Source: Alphaproteobacteria bacterium
Lineage (GTDB): Bacteria > Pseudomonadota > Alphaproteobacteria > UBA8366 > GCA-2717185
DNA length: 64,000 nucleotides
Direction: 5' to 3'
Assembly (NCBI GenBank): GCA_012103325.1
Contig: WLWY01000001.1
Span: forward strand, 248,001 to 312,000
Part shown: in pieces, positions 27,472-37,388 of the stretch
How positions within the stretch are numbered: the first letter of the stretch is position 1
Layout: every line of letters begins with the position of its first letter
Program-made: the position numbers and the translations under genes
Notes under the pieces: generated by a model
The model's database searches: none
What the model was told of the DNA's origin: nothing
What the model saw: the letters and a program-made list of their open reading frames with translations, nothing else

Positions 27472-28035
27472 ATGCAAGATATTCGGACGCAACGGGATTT
27501 AGAGCGATTGCCGCAGCCGCGGCTGATTTTTACGGCGAAGCCCTGGGTGCGCCGCGGCGCTACCGGATTCCTCACGTTGGGCGCTCTGGGATGCGCTGCC
27601 ATTGCCTTCGACGTTAGCGGACCCGCCGCGCATTATTATGCCTTTGGCGCCACGATCGCCGCCATCGTCTGTCTCGCCGTGATCGTATTTGCGAGGCCTT
27701 ACGACTGGCGCGCATGGGTCAACGTGGCGGCCACACTCGATGGCCTGTATATCACGGCTGCTGGCACGCGGCTTATCTTCGTGCCCTGGCAAAACGTCAT
27801 CGACATCGGGACCGAGCGCATGTTCATGGTCAAGGGCGGGCCACGGAATTTTCCGAGGCTCAAGCTTCGGCTGTCGGAAGCGGATTGGTCGCTTTTCGGC
27901 AACCTGTCCAGCATCAAAGGCACCGGTCCGGTGCGCAGCTACATATTTTCACCAGTCAGCGGTTCCGCCGAACTGGCGGTGGAGCAGCTCAAGGCCTTCC
28001 GCGGCAGTAACAAACCAGCCAAAACGGACGCCTGA
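27472..28035 (+). CDS. Small membrane protein with PH-like C-terminal region
   Basis: 187 residues, no family firmly recognised. Two membrane helices: residues ~32-46 (TLGALGCAAIAFDV) and ~57-75 (AFGATIAAIVCLAVIVFA). A soluble domain follows, with DGLYITAAGTRLIFVPWQNVIDIG, a layout common in bacterial PH-like membrane proteins of unknown role. It converges with the acyl-CoA synthetase gene, the stops being adjacent. Its own promoter would lie in 27221-27471, where nothing specific was recognised. Confidence 0.6.
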   Translation: MQDIRTQRDLERLPQPRLIFTAKPWVRRGATGFLTLGALGCAAIAFDVSGPAAHYYAFGATIAAIVCLAVIVFARPYDWRAWVNVAATLDGLYITAAGTRLIFVPWQNVIDIGTERMFMVKGGPRNFPRLKLRLSEADWSLFGNLSSIKGTGPVRSYIFSPVSGSAELAVEQLKAFRGSNKPAKTDA

Positions 28036-29592
28036 CTATTCGTTCCGCGCGCGCAGCAAATTCTTGCGCACCTTGCCAACCGCCGTTTTCGGCAGTTCGG
28101 CCACGAACCGGACGGTCCGGGGCACCTTGTACCGCGCAAGACGAGCCTCGCAATGGTCGATCAATTCCTGCACGTCTGCCGTCCCCTCGCCCGCGCGCAC
28201 GATATATGCCACCGGCACTTCGCCGAGCCGGGCATCGGGAACGCCAATCACAGCGCATTCCGCCACGCCCGGATGGCCGAACAGCACATTTTCGATCTCC
28301 ACCGGATAGATGTTCTCGCCGCCGCGGATGATCATGTCGCGCAACCGCTCGACCAGGAAATAGAACCCGTCTTCATCGCAGTAAGCCGCATCGCCGGTCG
28401 CGACCCATCCGCCGCCATACTTGTAAAGCGCTTCGGTCGCGTCCGGGTCGCCATCGTAACACAGCAGCGCGTTCGGTCCCCTGCAGCACAGCTCGCCGAC
28501 GTCGCCTATCGCGACGGGTGCGCCGTCGGGACCGAGAACCGCCAGCTCGACGCCCTCGATGGCCCGCCCAATGCTGCCCGCTTTCTCCGGCAAATCCGCG
28601 CCGCGCCGCACGGTCAGCGCGCCGAGTTCCGACTGGCCGTAGTTCTCGATGAACTCGACCCAGGGCAGTGTCGCCATCAACTCGTCCAGCACCGGCCCCG
28701 GCATCGGCGCGCCCGCGTAAACGACCCGGCACAGCGTAGCCAGCCGCTCGGGCCAGAAATCCGGATGCGCCAGCAGATCAATCAACTGCGTTGGCACCAT
28801 AACCGTTGCGGTGACGCTATGCGCCTCGGCCTTGTCAAGAAACGCGCCAGCCTCCCATTTCTCCAGCAGCACGCAGGTCGCCCCCACGGCAATGGCCGGC
28901 TGAAAACACACGAACAGCCCCGCGACATGCGCCATCGGCGTCGACACGCACACCACGTCGTCGCGGGTGATCCCGAACGCTTTCGCGATAGCGTGCGCCT
29001 GCCCCGCCCGCGCCCGGTGGCTGACCAAAACACCGCGCGGCTGTCCGGTCGTGCCACCGGTGTGGGTGACGCAAAACGGATCGTCGGGAGATAGGGCGAT
29101 ATCGTCTATCGCGTCACCGCTGCTCGTGGCGATATCCTGGTCGAAGCGGATCATCGGAATATCGATCTCGATATCCGCACCATCGTGAAAGAGCAGCCGC
29201 GCACCGGACCGTTCGAGAATATTGCGAACTTCGTCTGCGGTGCTACGGAGCGATAGATTCACCAGCACCGTCCCCGCCCGCGCCGAACCGAAATACAAGG
29301 CGGCATAGTCGGCACTGTTGCGGCTCAACACCGCGACTCTCTCGCCTTGCGTTACTTCAGCGTCTCGGATAACCCGAGCCACCGCATTCGCCGCCACGCC
29401 CAATTCCGTGTAGGTGCGTTGCCCCTTCGCGCAGACGACCGCCGGCCGGTCCCCCGAACGGCTTACGCTATGTTCTAGAATATCCCCCGCAAGAATGGCC
29501 GCTGTTTCCCTTATCGCCCGACCGCATAGCCTTGCATGCCGCGCGGATTGGCGCCTGCCTTGAGGATACCGTCCTCCTGCGCGGCGGCACAC
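28036..29592 (-). CDS. AMP-forming acyl-CoA synthetase / ligase
   Basis: ANL superfamily. Motifs: THTGGTTGQPRGVLVSH (P-loop), ENYGQSELG, GWVATGDAAYCDEDGFYFLVERLRDMIIRGGENIYP and the catalytic-lysine PKTAVGKVRKNLLR. It activates a carboxylic acid with ATP and CoA. The N-terminus is uncertain: family similarity begins at ETAAILAGDILEHS (~29507), just beyond the stop of the upstream gamma-glutamyltransferase gene. The only in-frame standard start is GTG at 29592, giving an 82-base overlap. A rare start near 29510 is the alternative. Confidence 0.82.
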   Translation of the reverse strand: MCRRAGGRYPQGRRQSARHARLCGRAIRETAAILAGDILEHSVSRSGDRPAVVCAKGQRTYTELGVAANAVARVIRDAEVTQGERVAVLSRNSADYAALYFGSARAGTVLVNLSLRSTADEVRNILERSGARLLFHDGADIEIDIPMIRFDQDIATSSGDAIDDIALSPDDPFCVTHTGGTTGQPRGVLVSHRARAGQAHAIAKAFGITRDDVVCVSTPMAHVAGLFVCFQPAIAVGATCVLLEKWEAGAFLDKAEAHSVTATVMVPTQLIDLLAHPDFWPERLATLCRVVYAGAPMPGPVLDELMATLPWVEFIENYGQSELGALTVRRGADLPEKAGSIGRAIEGVELAVLGPDGAPVAIGDVGELCCRGPNALLCYDGDPDATEALYKYGGGWVATGDAAYCDEDGFYFLVERLRDMIIRGGENIYPVEIENVLFGHPGVAECAVIGVPDARLGEVPVAYIVRAGEGTADVQELIDHCEARLARYKVPRTVRFVAELPKTAVGKVRKNLLRARNE

Positions 29593-31298
29593 ATGCGGCC
29601 TTCGGACCAGTCTTCGCCGACTTCGACGTCATGGCCGCGGCGGCGGAGTTCGTCGACGGTCGTTTTTGGGAAGCGGCCTTCGACGACGAGGCGGCCCGGT
29701 TTTGCCGCGCGCGGGTAGAAGGAACTCGGGAAATGTTCGCTGTGCCAGGACGGCGCATCGATCGATTCCTGCAGATTCATGCCGAAATGCACATGACGCA
29801 GGAAGAAGTTGGCCTGCCATTGATCCTGCTGATCGCCGCCCGGCGTACCGAACGCCATGTAGGGCTTGCCGTCCTTCAGCGTCATCGAAGGCGATAAGGT
29901 GGTGCGCGGCCGCTTGCCCGGCTCCAGGGTGGCGGGGCGGCCTTCTTCGAGCCAGAACATCTGCGCCCGGCTGTTCAGGCAGAAGCCGATTTCCGGAATG
30001 ACCGGGGAGCTTTGCAGCCAGCCGCCGCTCGGCATGCAGGCGACCATGTTGCCATCCTTGTCGATGACGTCGACATGGCAGGTATCGCCCGCGACCATGC
30101 CCTGCTTGCTGACCGTGGGTTCGCCGACGCCGGCGGCGAGCGCCATCTCGCCCGCCGCAACATGCGCCGCGTAATCGACCACGCCGCCGAAGCCCTCGAC
30201 CGAGCCCGGCCGGAAATCCATCGAGGCCGCGTTCATGTCGATCAGCTTGCGGCGCTCCGCATTATAGGCGTCGCTCAACAGCGTATCCATCGGCACTTCG
30301 ACGAAGTTGGGATCGCCATAGAAGGCTTCCCGGTCGGCGAAGGCGAGTTTCGATGCCTCGACGACGACATGCACGAAATCCGGTCCAACGGGGTCCATCG
30401 CCGAAATACCATACCCTTGCAACAGCGCCAGCATCTGCAACTGCGCCGGCCCCTGCCCCCACGGACCCGTCTTCATCGCCGTGTAGTCGCCGTACTGATA
30501 GGTCTGGGGTGCGTCGTAGCTCGCCCGCCACGCCGCCATATCGGCACCACTGAGCACGCCGTAGTGACGCTCGCCGGTGACGTCCATCATCGCGTTTTCA
30601 CGGCAGAATTTGTCGATCGCCTCGGCGACGAAGCCGTCGTAGAAAGCGTTGCGCGCGGCGTCGATCTGCGCGACCCGGTCGCCGCCCGCCGCCTTGCCTT
30701 CGGCGATTAAGCGCTGCCAGGTCTCCGCCAGTTTCGGATTGCCAAGCAGGCTGCCAGGTGCGGGGAGCTTGCCGTTCGGCAGATAGACCGCGGCCGAGGT
30801 GGGCCATTCGGTCTCGAACATCTCGCGCACGGTGGAGATCGTCTCGCTGACGCGGGAAACCATGGGGGCGCCGTTGATCGCGTAACCGATGGCGGGCGCA
30901 AAGACCTCTTCAATCGTCATCGTGCCATGATCGCGCAGCATCAGCATCCAGGCATCGAACGCACCCGGCACGACGGTCGCCAGCAGCCCGGTCCCCGGCA
31001 CGAGATCGAGGCCGAGACCTTTGTAATGGGCGATGGTCGCGCCGCCCGGCGCGGTGCCCTGGCCGCAGATCACCTGGCTTTCGCCCGTATCCGCGCGGTG
31101 GATCAGCGCCGGCATGTCGCCGCCCGCACCGTTCAGATGGGGTTCCGCGATCTGCAGGGTCATGCCCGCCGCGACCGCCGCATCGAAGGCGTTACCGCCC
31201 GCTTCCAGCATCGCCATGCCGGCGGCGGAGGCGAGCCAATGGGTCGAAGAGACGACCCCAAAGGTGCCGAGGAGTTCCGGGCGGGTGGTGAACATCAA
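29511..31298 (-). CDS. Gamma-glutamyltransferase family protein
   Basis: 595 residues (second ATG at 31295 equally possible). Single-chain Ntn-hydrolase precursor: the nucleophile threonine is in GDTCHVDVIDKDGNMVA (T~406), where autocleavage would give large and small subunits. Other conserved text: AGGNAFDAAVAAGMTLQIAEPHLNGAGGD, PRTTLSPSMTLKDGKPYMAFGTPGGDQQDQWQ. No obvious signal peptide, unlike E. coli Ggt, so it may be cytoplasmic and act on gamma-glutamyl or related acyl-amide substrates. It overlaps the acyl-CoA synthetase gene. Confidence 0.88.
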   Translation of the reverse strand: MMFTTRPELLGTFGVVSSTHWLASAAGMAMLEAGGNAFDAAVAAGMTLQIAEPHLNGAGGDMPALIHRADTGESQVICGQGTAPGGATIAHYKGLGLDLVPGTGLLATVVPGAFDAWMLMLRDHGTMTIEEVFAPAIGYAINGAPMVSRVSETISTVREMFETEWPTSAAVYLPNGKLPAPGSLLGNPKLAETWQRLIAEGKAAGGDRVAQIDAARNAFYDGFVAEAIDKFCRENAMMDVTGERHYGVLSGADMAAWRASYDAPQTYQYGDYTAMKTGPWGQGPAQLQMLALLQGYGISAMDPVGPDFVHVVVEASKLAFADREAFYGDPNFVEVPMDTLLSDAYNAERRKLIDMNAASMDFRPGSVEGFGGVVDYAAHVAAGEMALAAGVGEPTVSKQGMVAGDTCHVDVIDKDGNMVACMPSGGWLQSSPVIPEIGFCLNSRAQMFWLEEGRPATLEPGKRPRTTLSPSMTLKDGKPYMAFGTPGGDQQDQWQANFFLRHVHFGMNLQESIDAPSWHSEHFPSSFYPRAAKPGRLVVEGRFPKTTVDELRRRGHDVEVGEDWSEGRMCAAAQEDGILKAGANPRGMQGYAVGR

Positions 31299-31471
31299 GC
31301 GATTCCTTTACGAAATTTTAGGCGCGATAATTTATCCGAAGGGCTCAATCTACCCGCGCGGCGCGCCGGCAACAACCAATCCTCACCGAATGGTGTGGCG
31401 GGACCGTGGGCTTGACGAAACCTTGGTCGCACCACATGTTCGCTGCCGTCTTTTAAAAATCGAGGTTGCCC

Positions 31472-32371
31472 ATGCCGATGCCCGTCCCCTTCGTCAAAGA
31501 TATCGAATTCGAATATGGCAAGGTCCAGCAGGTGAGCCCGTTGATCCGCCGGGTCATCGCGCACAACCCGGGACCGTTTACCTATATGGGCACAGGCACC
31601 TATATCGTCGGGCAGGGCAATGTCGGCATCATCGACCCGGGACCGCTGGACGACGATCATATCGCGGCCCTGCTGGCGGTGCTGGACGGCGAGACGATCA
31701 CGCACCAGATCATCACCCACACCCACCGCGACCATTCCCCTGCCGCGGCACCGATGAAAGAGAAGACGGCGGCGCCGACCTACGGCTACGGTCCGCATCA
31801 CGGCAACATGAAGGCGCCAAAGGTCGAAGAAGGCGGCGACTGGGACTTCCGGCCCGATCACATCGTGCAGGACGGCGACGTCATCGAAGGCAGGGGCTGG
31901 ACCCTGGAAGCGGTGCACACGCCGGGCCACACCTCGAACCACCTTTGTTTCACGCTCAAGGAAGAAAACGCGCTGTTTTCCGGCGATCATGTGATGGGCT
32001 GGTCGACGTCGGTCATCTCGCCACCAGATGGTGACATGGCGCACTATCTGCATTCGCTGCGCAAAGTCATGGACCGCGACGATTCGGTATTCTGGCCGAC
32101 GCACGGGCCGCCGATCCGCGATCCGAAACCCTTCGTGCAGTCGTTCCTGGATCACCGCGCGCGGCGCGAGGATCAGATCCGGCAATGCATTGCCGAAGGC
32201 CAGAACACCATCGGGGCCATGGTTCCGATCATCTATGTCAATGCTGATAAGCGGCTGTTTCCCGCCGCCGGCCGGTCCGTGCTGTCGCACCTGATCCAGA
32301 TGCAGGACGAAGGCCGGGTGCGCTGCGAGGGCGAAGCCAACATCGACTCGGTCTACGAACTCACCGACTAA
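31472..32371 (+). CDS. MBL-fold metallo-hydrolase, LACTB2-like
   Basis: 299 residues from the ATG at 31472, seven bases after GAGG; a second ATG is two codons later. The HTHRDHSPAA motif near residue 88 is a zinc site of HxHxDH type, followed by VHTPGHTSNH, FSGDHVMGWSTSVISPPDGDM and WPTHGPPI. The SGDHVMGWSTxVxxPPxG stretch and the C-terminal winged-helix-like domain place it with LACTB2/ribonuclease-Z-like small hydrolases. It overlaps pepN by one base (TAATG), so the two are co-expressed. Substrate unknown. Confidence 0.85.
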   Translation: MPMPVPFVKDIEFEYGKVQQVSPLIRRVIAHNPGPFTYMGTGTYIVGQGNVGIIDPGPLDDDHIAALLAVLDGETITHQIITHTHRDHSPAAAPMKEKTAAPTYGYGPHHGNMKAPKVEEGGDWDFRPDHIVQDGDVIEGRGWTLEAVHTPGHTSNHLCFTLKEENALFSGDHVMGWSTSVISPPDGDMAHYLHSLRKVMDRDDSVFWPTHGPPIRDPKPFVQSFLDHRARREDQIRQCIAEGQNTIGAMVPIIYVNADKRLFPAAGRSVLSHLIQMQDEGRVRCEGEANIDSVYELTD

Positions 32372-35019
32372 TGCCCGTAGCGCCGAGCCCCATCCATCTA
32401 AAGGACTATCGGCCGGCCGACTACCGCATCGATACCGTCGATCTGCGCTTCGAGCTCGACCCGGCGCGCACTGTCGTCCGTTCCATCATGGCGGTGCGGC
32501 GTACGGACGGCGTCGACGGCGCCCCGCCGCTGGTGCTGAGCGGGCAGGATATCGAACTGCTGGCAATCCGGCTCGACGGGCAAGACCTCAAGCCGGGCGA
32601 TTATTCGGTCGGCGCGGACCGGTTGGCGATCGAAGCGCCTCCTGCGTCGTTCACCCTGGAGATCGACACCGCCTGCGCGCCGAGCGAGAACACGGCGCTG
32701 GAGGGGCTGTATCAGTCCGGGGGCAGCAACTTCGTCACGCAGTGCGAAGCGGAAGGCTTCCGCAAGATTACCTATTTCCTCGACCGGCCGGACAATCAGT
32801 CCATCTACAAAACCGAAATCATCGCCGATAAAGCAAGCAATCCCGTGCTTCTGTCGAACGGCAATCTGATCGAAAGCGGCGATCTGCCGGGCGGCAAGCA
32901 TCGCGCGGTGTGGTCCGACCCGTTCCCGAAACCGTCCTACCTGTTCGCGCTGGTAGCGGGGAATTTCGTTTGCGTCGAGGATTTCTTCACGACCGCCTCC
33001 GGGCGCGAGGTCACCCTGCGCATCTATGTCGAACCCGGCAACGAAGACCGTTGCGACTTCGCCATGGAATCGCTGAAGAAGGCGATGCGCTGGGACGAGG
33101 AGAAATTCGGGCTCGAATACGACCTCGACATCTTCATGATCGTCGCCGCCAGCGACTTCAACATGGGCGCGATGGAGAACAAAGGACTGAACGTCTTCAA
33201 CGCCAAATACGTGCTGGCCCGCCCCGAAACGGCCACCGATGCCGACTACGCCAATATCGAGGCGATCATCGCGCACGAATATCTGCACAACTGGACCGGC
33301 AATCGGGTAACCTGCCGCGACTGGTTCCAACTCAGCCTCAAAGAAGGGCTGACGGTGTTTCGCGACCAGGAGTTTTCCGCCGACATGCGCTCGCCGGCGG
33401 TGAAGCGCATCGGCGACGTGCGCATGCTCCGAGCGCGTCAGTTCCCTGAGGATTCAGGACCGCTCGCGCATCCGGTTCAGCCGAAATCATACATAGAAAT
33501 CAATAATTTCTATACCGCCACCGTGTACGAAAAGGGTGCCGAGATCATCCGCATGATCCACACCCTGATCGGCGCGGAATCCTTTCGCAATGGCATCGAT
33601 CTGTATATCGAACGGCATGACGGCGAGGCCGCCACGATCGAGGACTTCGTCGCCGCGATGACCGACGCCAGTGGCCGCGATCTCGGCACGTTCCGCCGCT
33701 GGTACGATCAGGCGGGCACGCCCCGCGTGAGCGTCGACAGCAACTACGACGCGGACGCGAAGACCTACACGATGACGGTCTCGCAGTCCTCTCCCCCGAC
33801 ACCGGGCGACTCCGACAGGCAGCCATTCGTCATTCCGATGGCGGTCGGATTGCTCGACCGTACCGGCAACGACCTGCCGCTTCGACTTGCCGGCGCGGAA
33901 AGCGACGGCGCGGCAACGACTCAGGTGCTCGAGGTCGGCAAGGCGACGCAGCGCTTCACCTTTACCGACGTGCCGGAGCCCCCGATACCGTCCCTGTTGC
34001 GCGGATTTTCTGCCCCCGTCATCGTCGACCCTCCCCTCGACCGGGAGGCGCACGCCTTCCTGATGGCGCATGACAGCGACCCGTTCAACCGTTGGGAGTC
34101 GGGACAGCAGTTGGCCGTCGACCTGCTGCTCGATATGGTGGCCGCGATCCAAAGCGGAGAGATCCCGGAGACCGACGAGAGTTTTATCGCGGCGATGCGG
34201 AACATCCTGACCGGCGATGCGGCGGACAAAGCCTTGCTGGCGCAGATGTTGACGCTGCCGGGCGAGGAGTATCTCGGCAATCAAATGCGGGAAGTCGATG
34301 TCGACGCGGTGCATGCGGCACGCGAAACGCTGCGCCGGTCAATCGCCACTCATCTGCGGGAACCGCTGACCGCGCTGTATCATGGCAATGCGGGCAACCT
34401 GCCCTATTCGCCGGATGCCGCGGAAGCCGGCCGGCGGCGGTTGCGCAATACCGCGTTGGGCTATCTCGCCGCACTCGAGGAGCCGGAGATGACGGCACTC
34501 TGCGCCGTGCAATATGCCAACGCGGACAATATGACCGACCGGATCGCAGCACTCGACATCCTGGCCGATTTGGACAGTCCGGAGCGGACCGCCGCGCTCG
34601 CTGATTTCTACCAGACCTGGAAGGACGACCCGATCGTCACCGATAAATGGCTGTCGATCCAGGCCATGTCGGCACGGCCGCAGACTCTAGACGATGTCAT
34701 GCATCTGCTCGATCACGGCGCCTTCTCGATCCGCAACCCGAACCGGGTGCGCGCTTTGATCGGGGCGTTCTGCAACAGCAATCAGTTCCGCTTCCACGCG
34801 ACCGACGGCAGCGGCTACGCGTTTCTCGCCGACCAGATCCTGCGGCTCGACCCGCTCAATCCACAAGTTGCGGCCCGGCTGCTGGCGCCGCTCGGCCCGT
34901 GGCGCCGCTTCGACGCCGCACGTCAAAAGCTAATGAAGGCGCAGCTGCAGCGCATCCTGGATATCGGCAACCGCCTGTCCATGGACGTCTACGAAATCGC
35001 GTCGAAGAGCCTCGCTTAA
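32371..35019 (+). CDS. pepN: Aminopeptidase N (M1 metalloprotease)
   Basis: 882 residues, full length for the bacterial PepN branch. Exopeptidase motif GAMENKGLN, zinc motif HEYLHNWTGNRVT (H302, E303, H306) with third ligand E325 in SLKEGLTVF. C-terminal helical superhelix domain ends in RRFDAARQKLMKAQLQRIL. It removes N-terminal residues from peptides in the cytoplasm; no signal peptide is present. The ATG overlaps the preceding hydrolase stop. Confidence 0.95.
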   Translation: MPVAPSPIHLKDYRPADYRIDTVDLRFELDPARTVVRSIMAVRRTDGVDGAPPLVLSGQDIELLAIRLDGQDLKPGDYSVGADRLAIEAPPASFTLEIDTACAPSENTALEGLYQSGGSNFVTQCEAEGFRKITYFLDRPDNQSIYKTEIIADKASNPVLLSNGNLIESGDLPGGKHRAVWSDPFPKPSYLFALVAGNFVCVEDFFTTASGREVTLRIYVEPGNEDRCDFAMESLKKAMRWDEEKFGLEYDLDIFMIVAASDFNMGAMENKGLNVFNAKYVLARPETATDADYANIEAIIAHEYLHNWTGNRVTCRDWFQLSLKEGLTVFRDQEFSADMRSPAVKRIGDVRMLRARQFPEDSGPLAHPVQPKSYIEINNFYTATVYEKGAEIIRMIHTLIGAESFRNGIDLYIERHDGEAATIEDFVAAMTDASGRDLGTFRRWYDQAGTPRVSVDSNYDADAKTYTMTVSQSSPPTPGDSDRQPFVIPMAVGLLDRTGNDLPLRLAGAESDGAATTQVLEVGKATQRFTFTDVPEPPIPSLLRGFSAPVIVDPPLDREAHAFLMAHDSDPFNRWESGQQLAVDLLLDMVAAIQSGEIPETDESFIAAMRNILTGDAADKALLAQMLTLPGEEYLGNQMREVDVDAVHAARETLRRSIATHLREPLTALYHGNAGNLPYSPDAAEAGRRRLRNTALGYLAALEEPEMTALCAVQYANADNMTDRIAALDILADLDSPERTAALADFYQTWKDDPIVTDKWLSIQAMSARPQTLDDVMHLLDHGAFSIRNPNRVRALIGAFCNSNQFRFHATDGSGYAFLADQILRLDPLNPQVAARLLAPLGPWRRFDAARQKLMKAQLQRILDIGNRLSMDVYEIASKSLA

Positions 35020-35102
35020 CGCGCCTCTCACGAAAGGTTCATTTCGATCTGATCGACGAAATCACCAGCGTATGACTACCTTTGTGTGATGGAGATGCGC
35101 CG

Positions 35103-36527
35103 ATGGCGGAAACAATAACAGTCGATATTTGCGTGATCGGTGCGGGATCCGGCGGATTGAGCGTGGCTGCGGGCGCGTCGCAGATGGGCGCGGATGTCGC
35201 CCTGATCGAGCGCGACAAAATGGGTGGCGACTGCCTGAACTATGGCTGCGTGCCCTCCAAGGCGCTGATTGCCGCCGGTCACACCGCCCATATCATGCGG
35301 CACGCCGACCGGTTCGGCGTGCAAAGCGTTGTACCCGCGGTCGATTACGGGAAGGTCCGCGACCATGTGCGAAGTGTCATCGCCGCGATCGAGCCGAACG
35401 ATTCGGTAGAACGGTATAACGGTCTCGGCGTCAATGTGATCAAAGGGGAAGCACGGTTCGTCGGCCCCGGTGAAGCCGAAGCGGACGGACGCCGGATCAA
35501 GGCAAAGCGTTTCGTCATCGCGACCGGCTCCGCCGCCATGGTGCCGCCGATTCCGGGCCTCGATATGGTGCCCTACCTTACCAACGAAACCGTCTTCGAC
35601 CTGGATACGGCCCCTAAGCATCTAATCGTCATCGGCGGCGGCCCGATCGGTGCCGAACTGGCACAGGCCCATCGGCGACTCGGCGCGGCCGTCACGGTTG
35701 TGGAGATGTTCGATTTCCTCGGCAAGGACGACCCGGAGTTGACCGAAGTCGTGCGCCACCAGTTTGCCGCCGACGGCGTGGACATCCGCGCGCAAACCGC
35801 GGTGACCGCGATCGAACGGGACGGCGACAGCGTCGTCGTCGTCACGGAAAAGGATGGGCAGACAGAGCGCATTTCGGGCTCGCATCTGCTGATCGCCGCC
35901 GGCCGGCAGCCGAACCTGGACGAGCTGAACCTGGAGGCGGCCGGTGTCGCCTATGACCGCAAGGGCATTGAGGTCGATGCGCGGCTGCGAACCACGAACA
36001 GGAAGATCTTCGCCATCGGCGATGTCGCCGGGCCCTATCAGTTCACCCACATGGCCGGCTATCACGCGGGAATCGTGATCCGCAACGCGCTGTTCAAACT
36101 GCCGGCCAAGGTCGACTATCGCGCGGTACCGTGGGTCACCTACACCGACCCTGAACTGGCCCATGTCGGCATGACCGAAGCCCAGGTGAAAGAGTCTCAG
36201 CCCGGCGACTTCAACATCCTGCGCTGGCCGTTCCACGAGAACGACCGCGCCCAGGCGGAACGCGAGACCGAAGGCCTGATCAAGGTTGTCACCGGCAAGA
36301 AGGGCCGCGTTCTGGGAGCTACCATCGTCGGCCCGCATGCCGGTGAGCTGCTCTCGCCTTGGATCATGGCGGTCTCGGGCAAGCAGAAGATCGGCACCAT
36401 GGCCGGCCTCATCGCGCCCTACCCGACGCTCGGCGAAGTCGGCAAACGCGCCGCCGGCAGCTACTACACACCTTCGCTGTTCAGCGAGCGCACCAGGAAG
36501 ATCGTGCGTTTCCTGCTGAAATTCTGA
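35103..36527 (+). CDS. FAD-dependent pyridine nucleotide-disulfide oxidoreductase
   Basis: 474 residues from MAETITVDICVIGAGSGGLS. FAD motif GAGSGG, redox disulfide GGDCLNYGCVPSK (two Cys five apart), NAD(P) motif VIGGGPIGAELAQAH, second FAD motif IFAIGDVAGPYQFTH. Dimerisation domain with VGMTEAQ and HAGELLSPW. The C-terminal His-Glu pair typical of lipoamide dehydrogenase and glutathione reductase is not evident near HAGE, and the N-terminal HMA domain and C-terminal Cys pair of true mercuric reductase are absent. The electron acceptor is therefore unknown. Confidence 0.85.
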   Translation: MAETITVDICVIGAGSGGLSVAAGASQMGADVALIERDKMGGDCLNYGCVPSKALIAAGHTAHIMRHADRFGVQSVVPAVDYGKVRDHVRSVIAAIEPNDSVERYNGLGVNVIKGEARFVGPGEAEADGRRIKAKRFVIATGSAAMVPPIPGLDMVPYLTNETVFDLDTAPKHLIVIGGGPIGAELAQAHRRLGAAVTVVEMFDFLGKDDPELTEVVRHQFAADGVDIRAQTAVTAIERDGDSVVVVTEKDGQTERISGSHLLIAAGRQPNLDELNLEAAGVAYDRKGIEVDARLRTTNRKIFAIGDVAGPYQFTHMAGYHAGIVIRNALFKLPAKVDYRAVPWVTYTDPELAHVGMTEAQVKESQPGDFNILRWPFHENDRAQAERETEGLIKVVTGKKGRVLGATIVGPHAGELLSPWIMAVSGKQKIGTMAGLIAPYPTLGEVGKRAAGSYYTPSLFSERTRKIVRFLLKF

Positions 36528-36532
36528 GGCGC

Positions 36533-37378
36533 TTATTTTTTCCCGGCGCGCACCGTGATCATCGTGCCGATGAAGATGACCAGAGCGCCGATCCCCAGCC
36601 AGATATCCACGGTCTCGTCATAGAGAAGCCAGCCGAGCCAGGCGATCAGCGGCACCCGGAGATAATGCAACGGGATCACCAGCCCCGCATCAGCGAGTGT
36701 CAGGCTACGCGCCGTGCAGTAATGCGCGGCGATACCTGTCAGCCCGACCGCTGCGACCCAGGGCCACATGGCCGCCGGCGGCACGAAAATCGTCGGTACG
36801 GCGAACACCGCGCTCGCCGCCAACTGCAGCAGAAACATCCAGAACAATATGGTCAGCGGGCCTTCGGTCCTGGTCAGCGCCTTGGTCGCGACATTCGCCG
36901 ACGCAAATCCGAAAGCCCCGACCAGCACGATAAGCGCCGCCGGATCGATGATCTCCAGACCCGGCCGCAGGATGATCAGAATGCCGGCGAAACCGAGCGC
37001 CACAGCGGCGCCGCGCGCCAGGGTAAAACGCTCGCCCAAAAACGGTATGGCCAGCAGCACGACCCAGATCGGCAGAGTGGATTCGAGAACGAATACCTCC
37101 GCCAAGGGTAACAGGGCGATACCGTAGAACCAGCTGCCCACACCGATGATATGCACGAAGTTGCGCAGCGCATGCATGCCGACCCGCTGAGTCCGCACGA
37201 TCCCAACACCCTGGCGCAGCATGATCAGCAGGATGACCATGAAGCCGACCATGTTACGCACGAACAGGATCTGGGCCGTGTCGTAAACCGCCGAGAGCTC
37301 CCGCGCCGACAGCCCCATGAGCGACAGCGAAATCAGTGTGCCGAGCATCCACAGCACGGCCCGGAGGTGTTGCGGCAT
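36533..37378 (-). CDS. DMT-superfamily (EamA) transporter
   Basis: 281 residues with ten hydrophobic helices in two EamA repeats (residues ~8-140 and ~150-278). Repeat features are FVRNMVGFMVILLIMLRQ in the first half and PLHYLRVPLIAWLGWLLYDETVDIWLGIGALVIFIG in the second. Family members export metabolites such as amino acids or purines; the substrate is unassigned. It converges with the oxidoreductase gene and lies 10 bases downstream of the LLM gene on the same strand. Confidence 0.82.
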   Translation of the reverse strand: MPQHLRAVLWMLGTLISLSLMGLSARELSAVYDTAQILFVRNMVGFMVILLIMLRQGVGIVRTQRVGMHALRNFVHIIGVGSWFYGIALLPLAEVFVLESTLPIWVVLLAIPFLGERFTLARGAAVALGFAGILIILRPGLEIIDPAALIVLVGAFGFASANVATKALTRTEGPLTILFWMFLLQLAASAVFAVPTIFVPPAAMWPWVAAVGLTGIAAHYCTARSLTLADAGLVIPLHYLRVPLIAWLGWLLYDETVDIWLGIGALVIFIGTMITVRAGKK

Positions 37379-37388
37379 TACCGGGCGA

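Noticed and set aside
35103..36527. Mercuric reductase
   Set aside because: No N-terminal heavy-metal domain, no C-terminal Cys pair, and no mer genes nearby.
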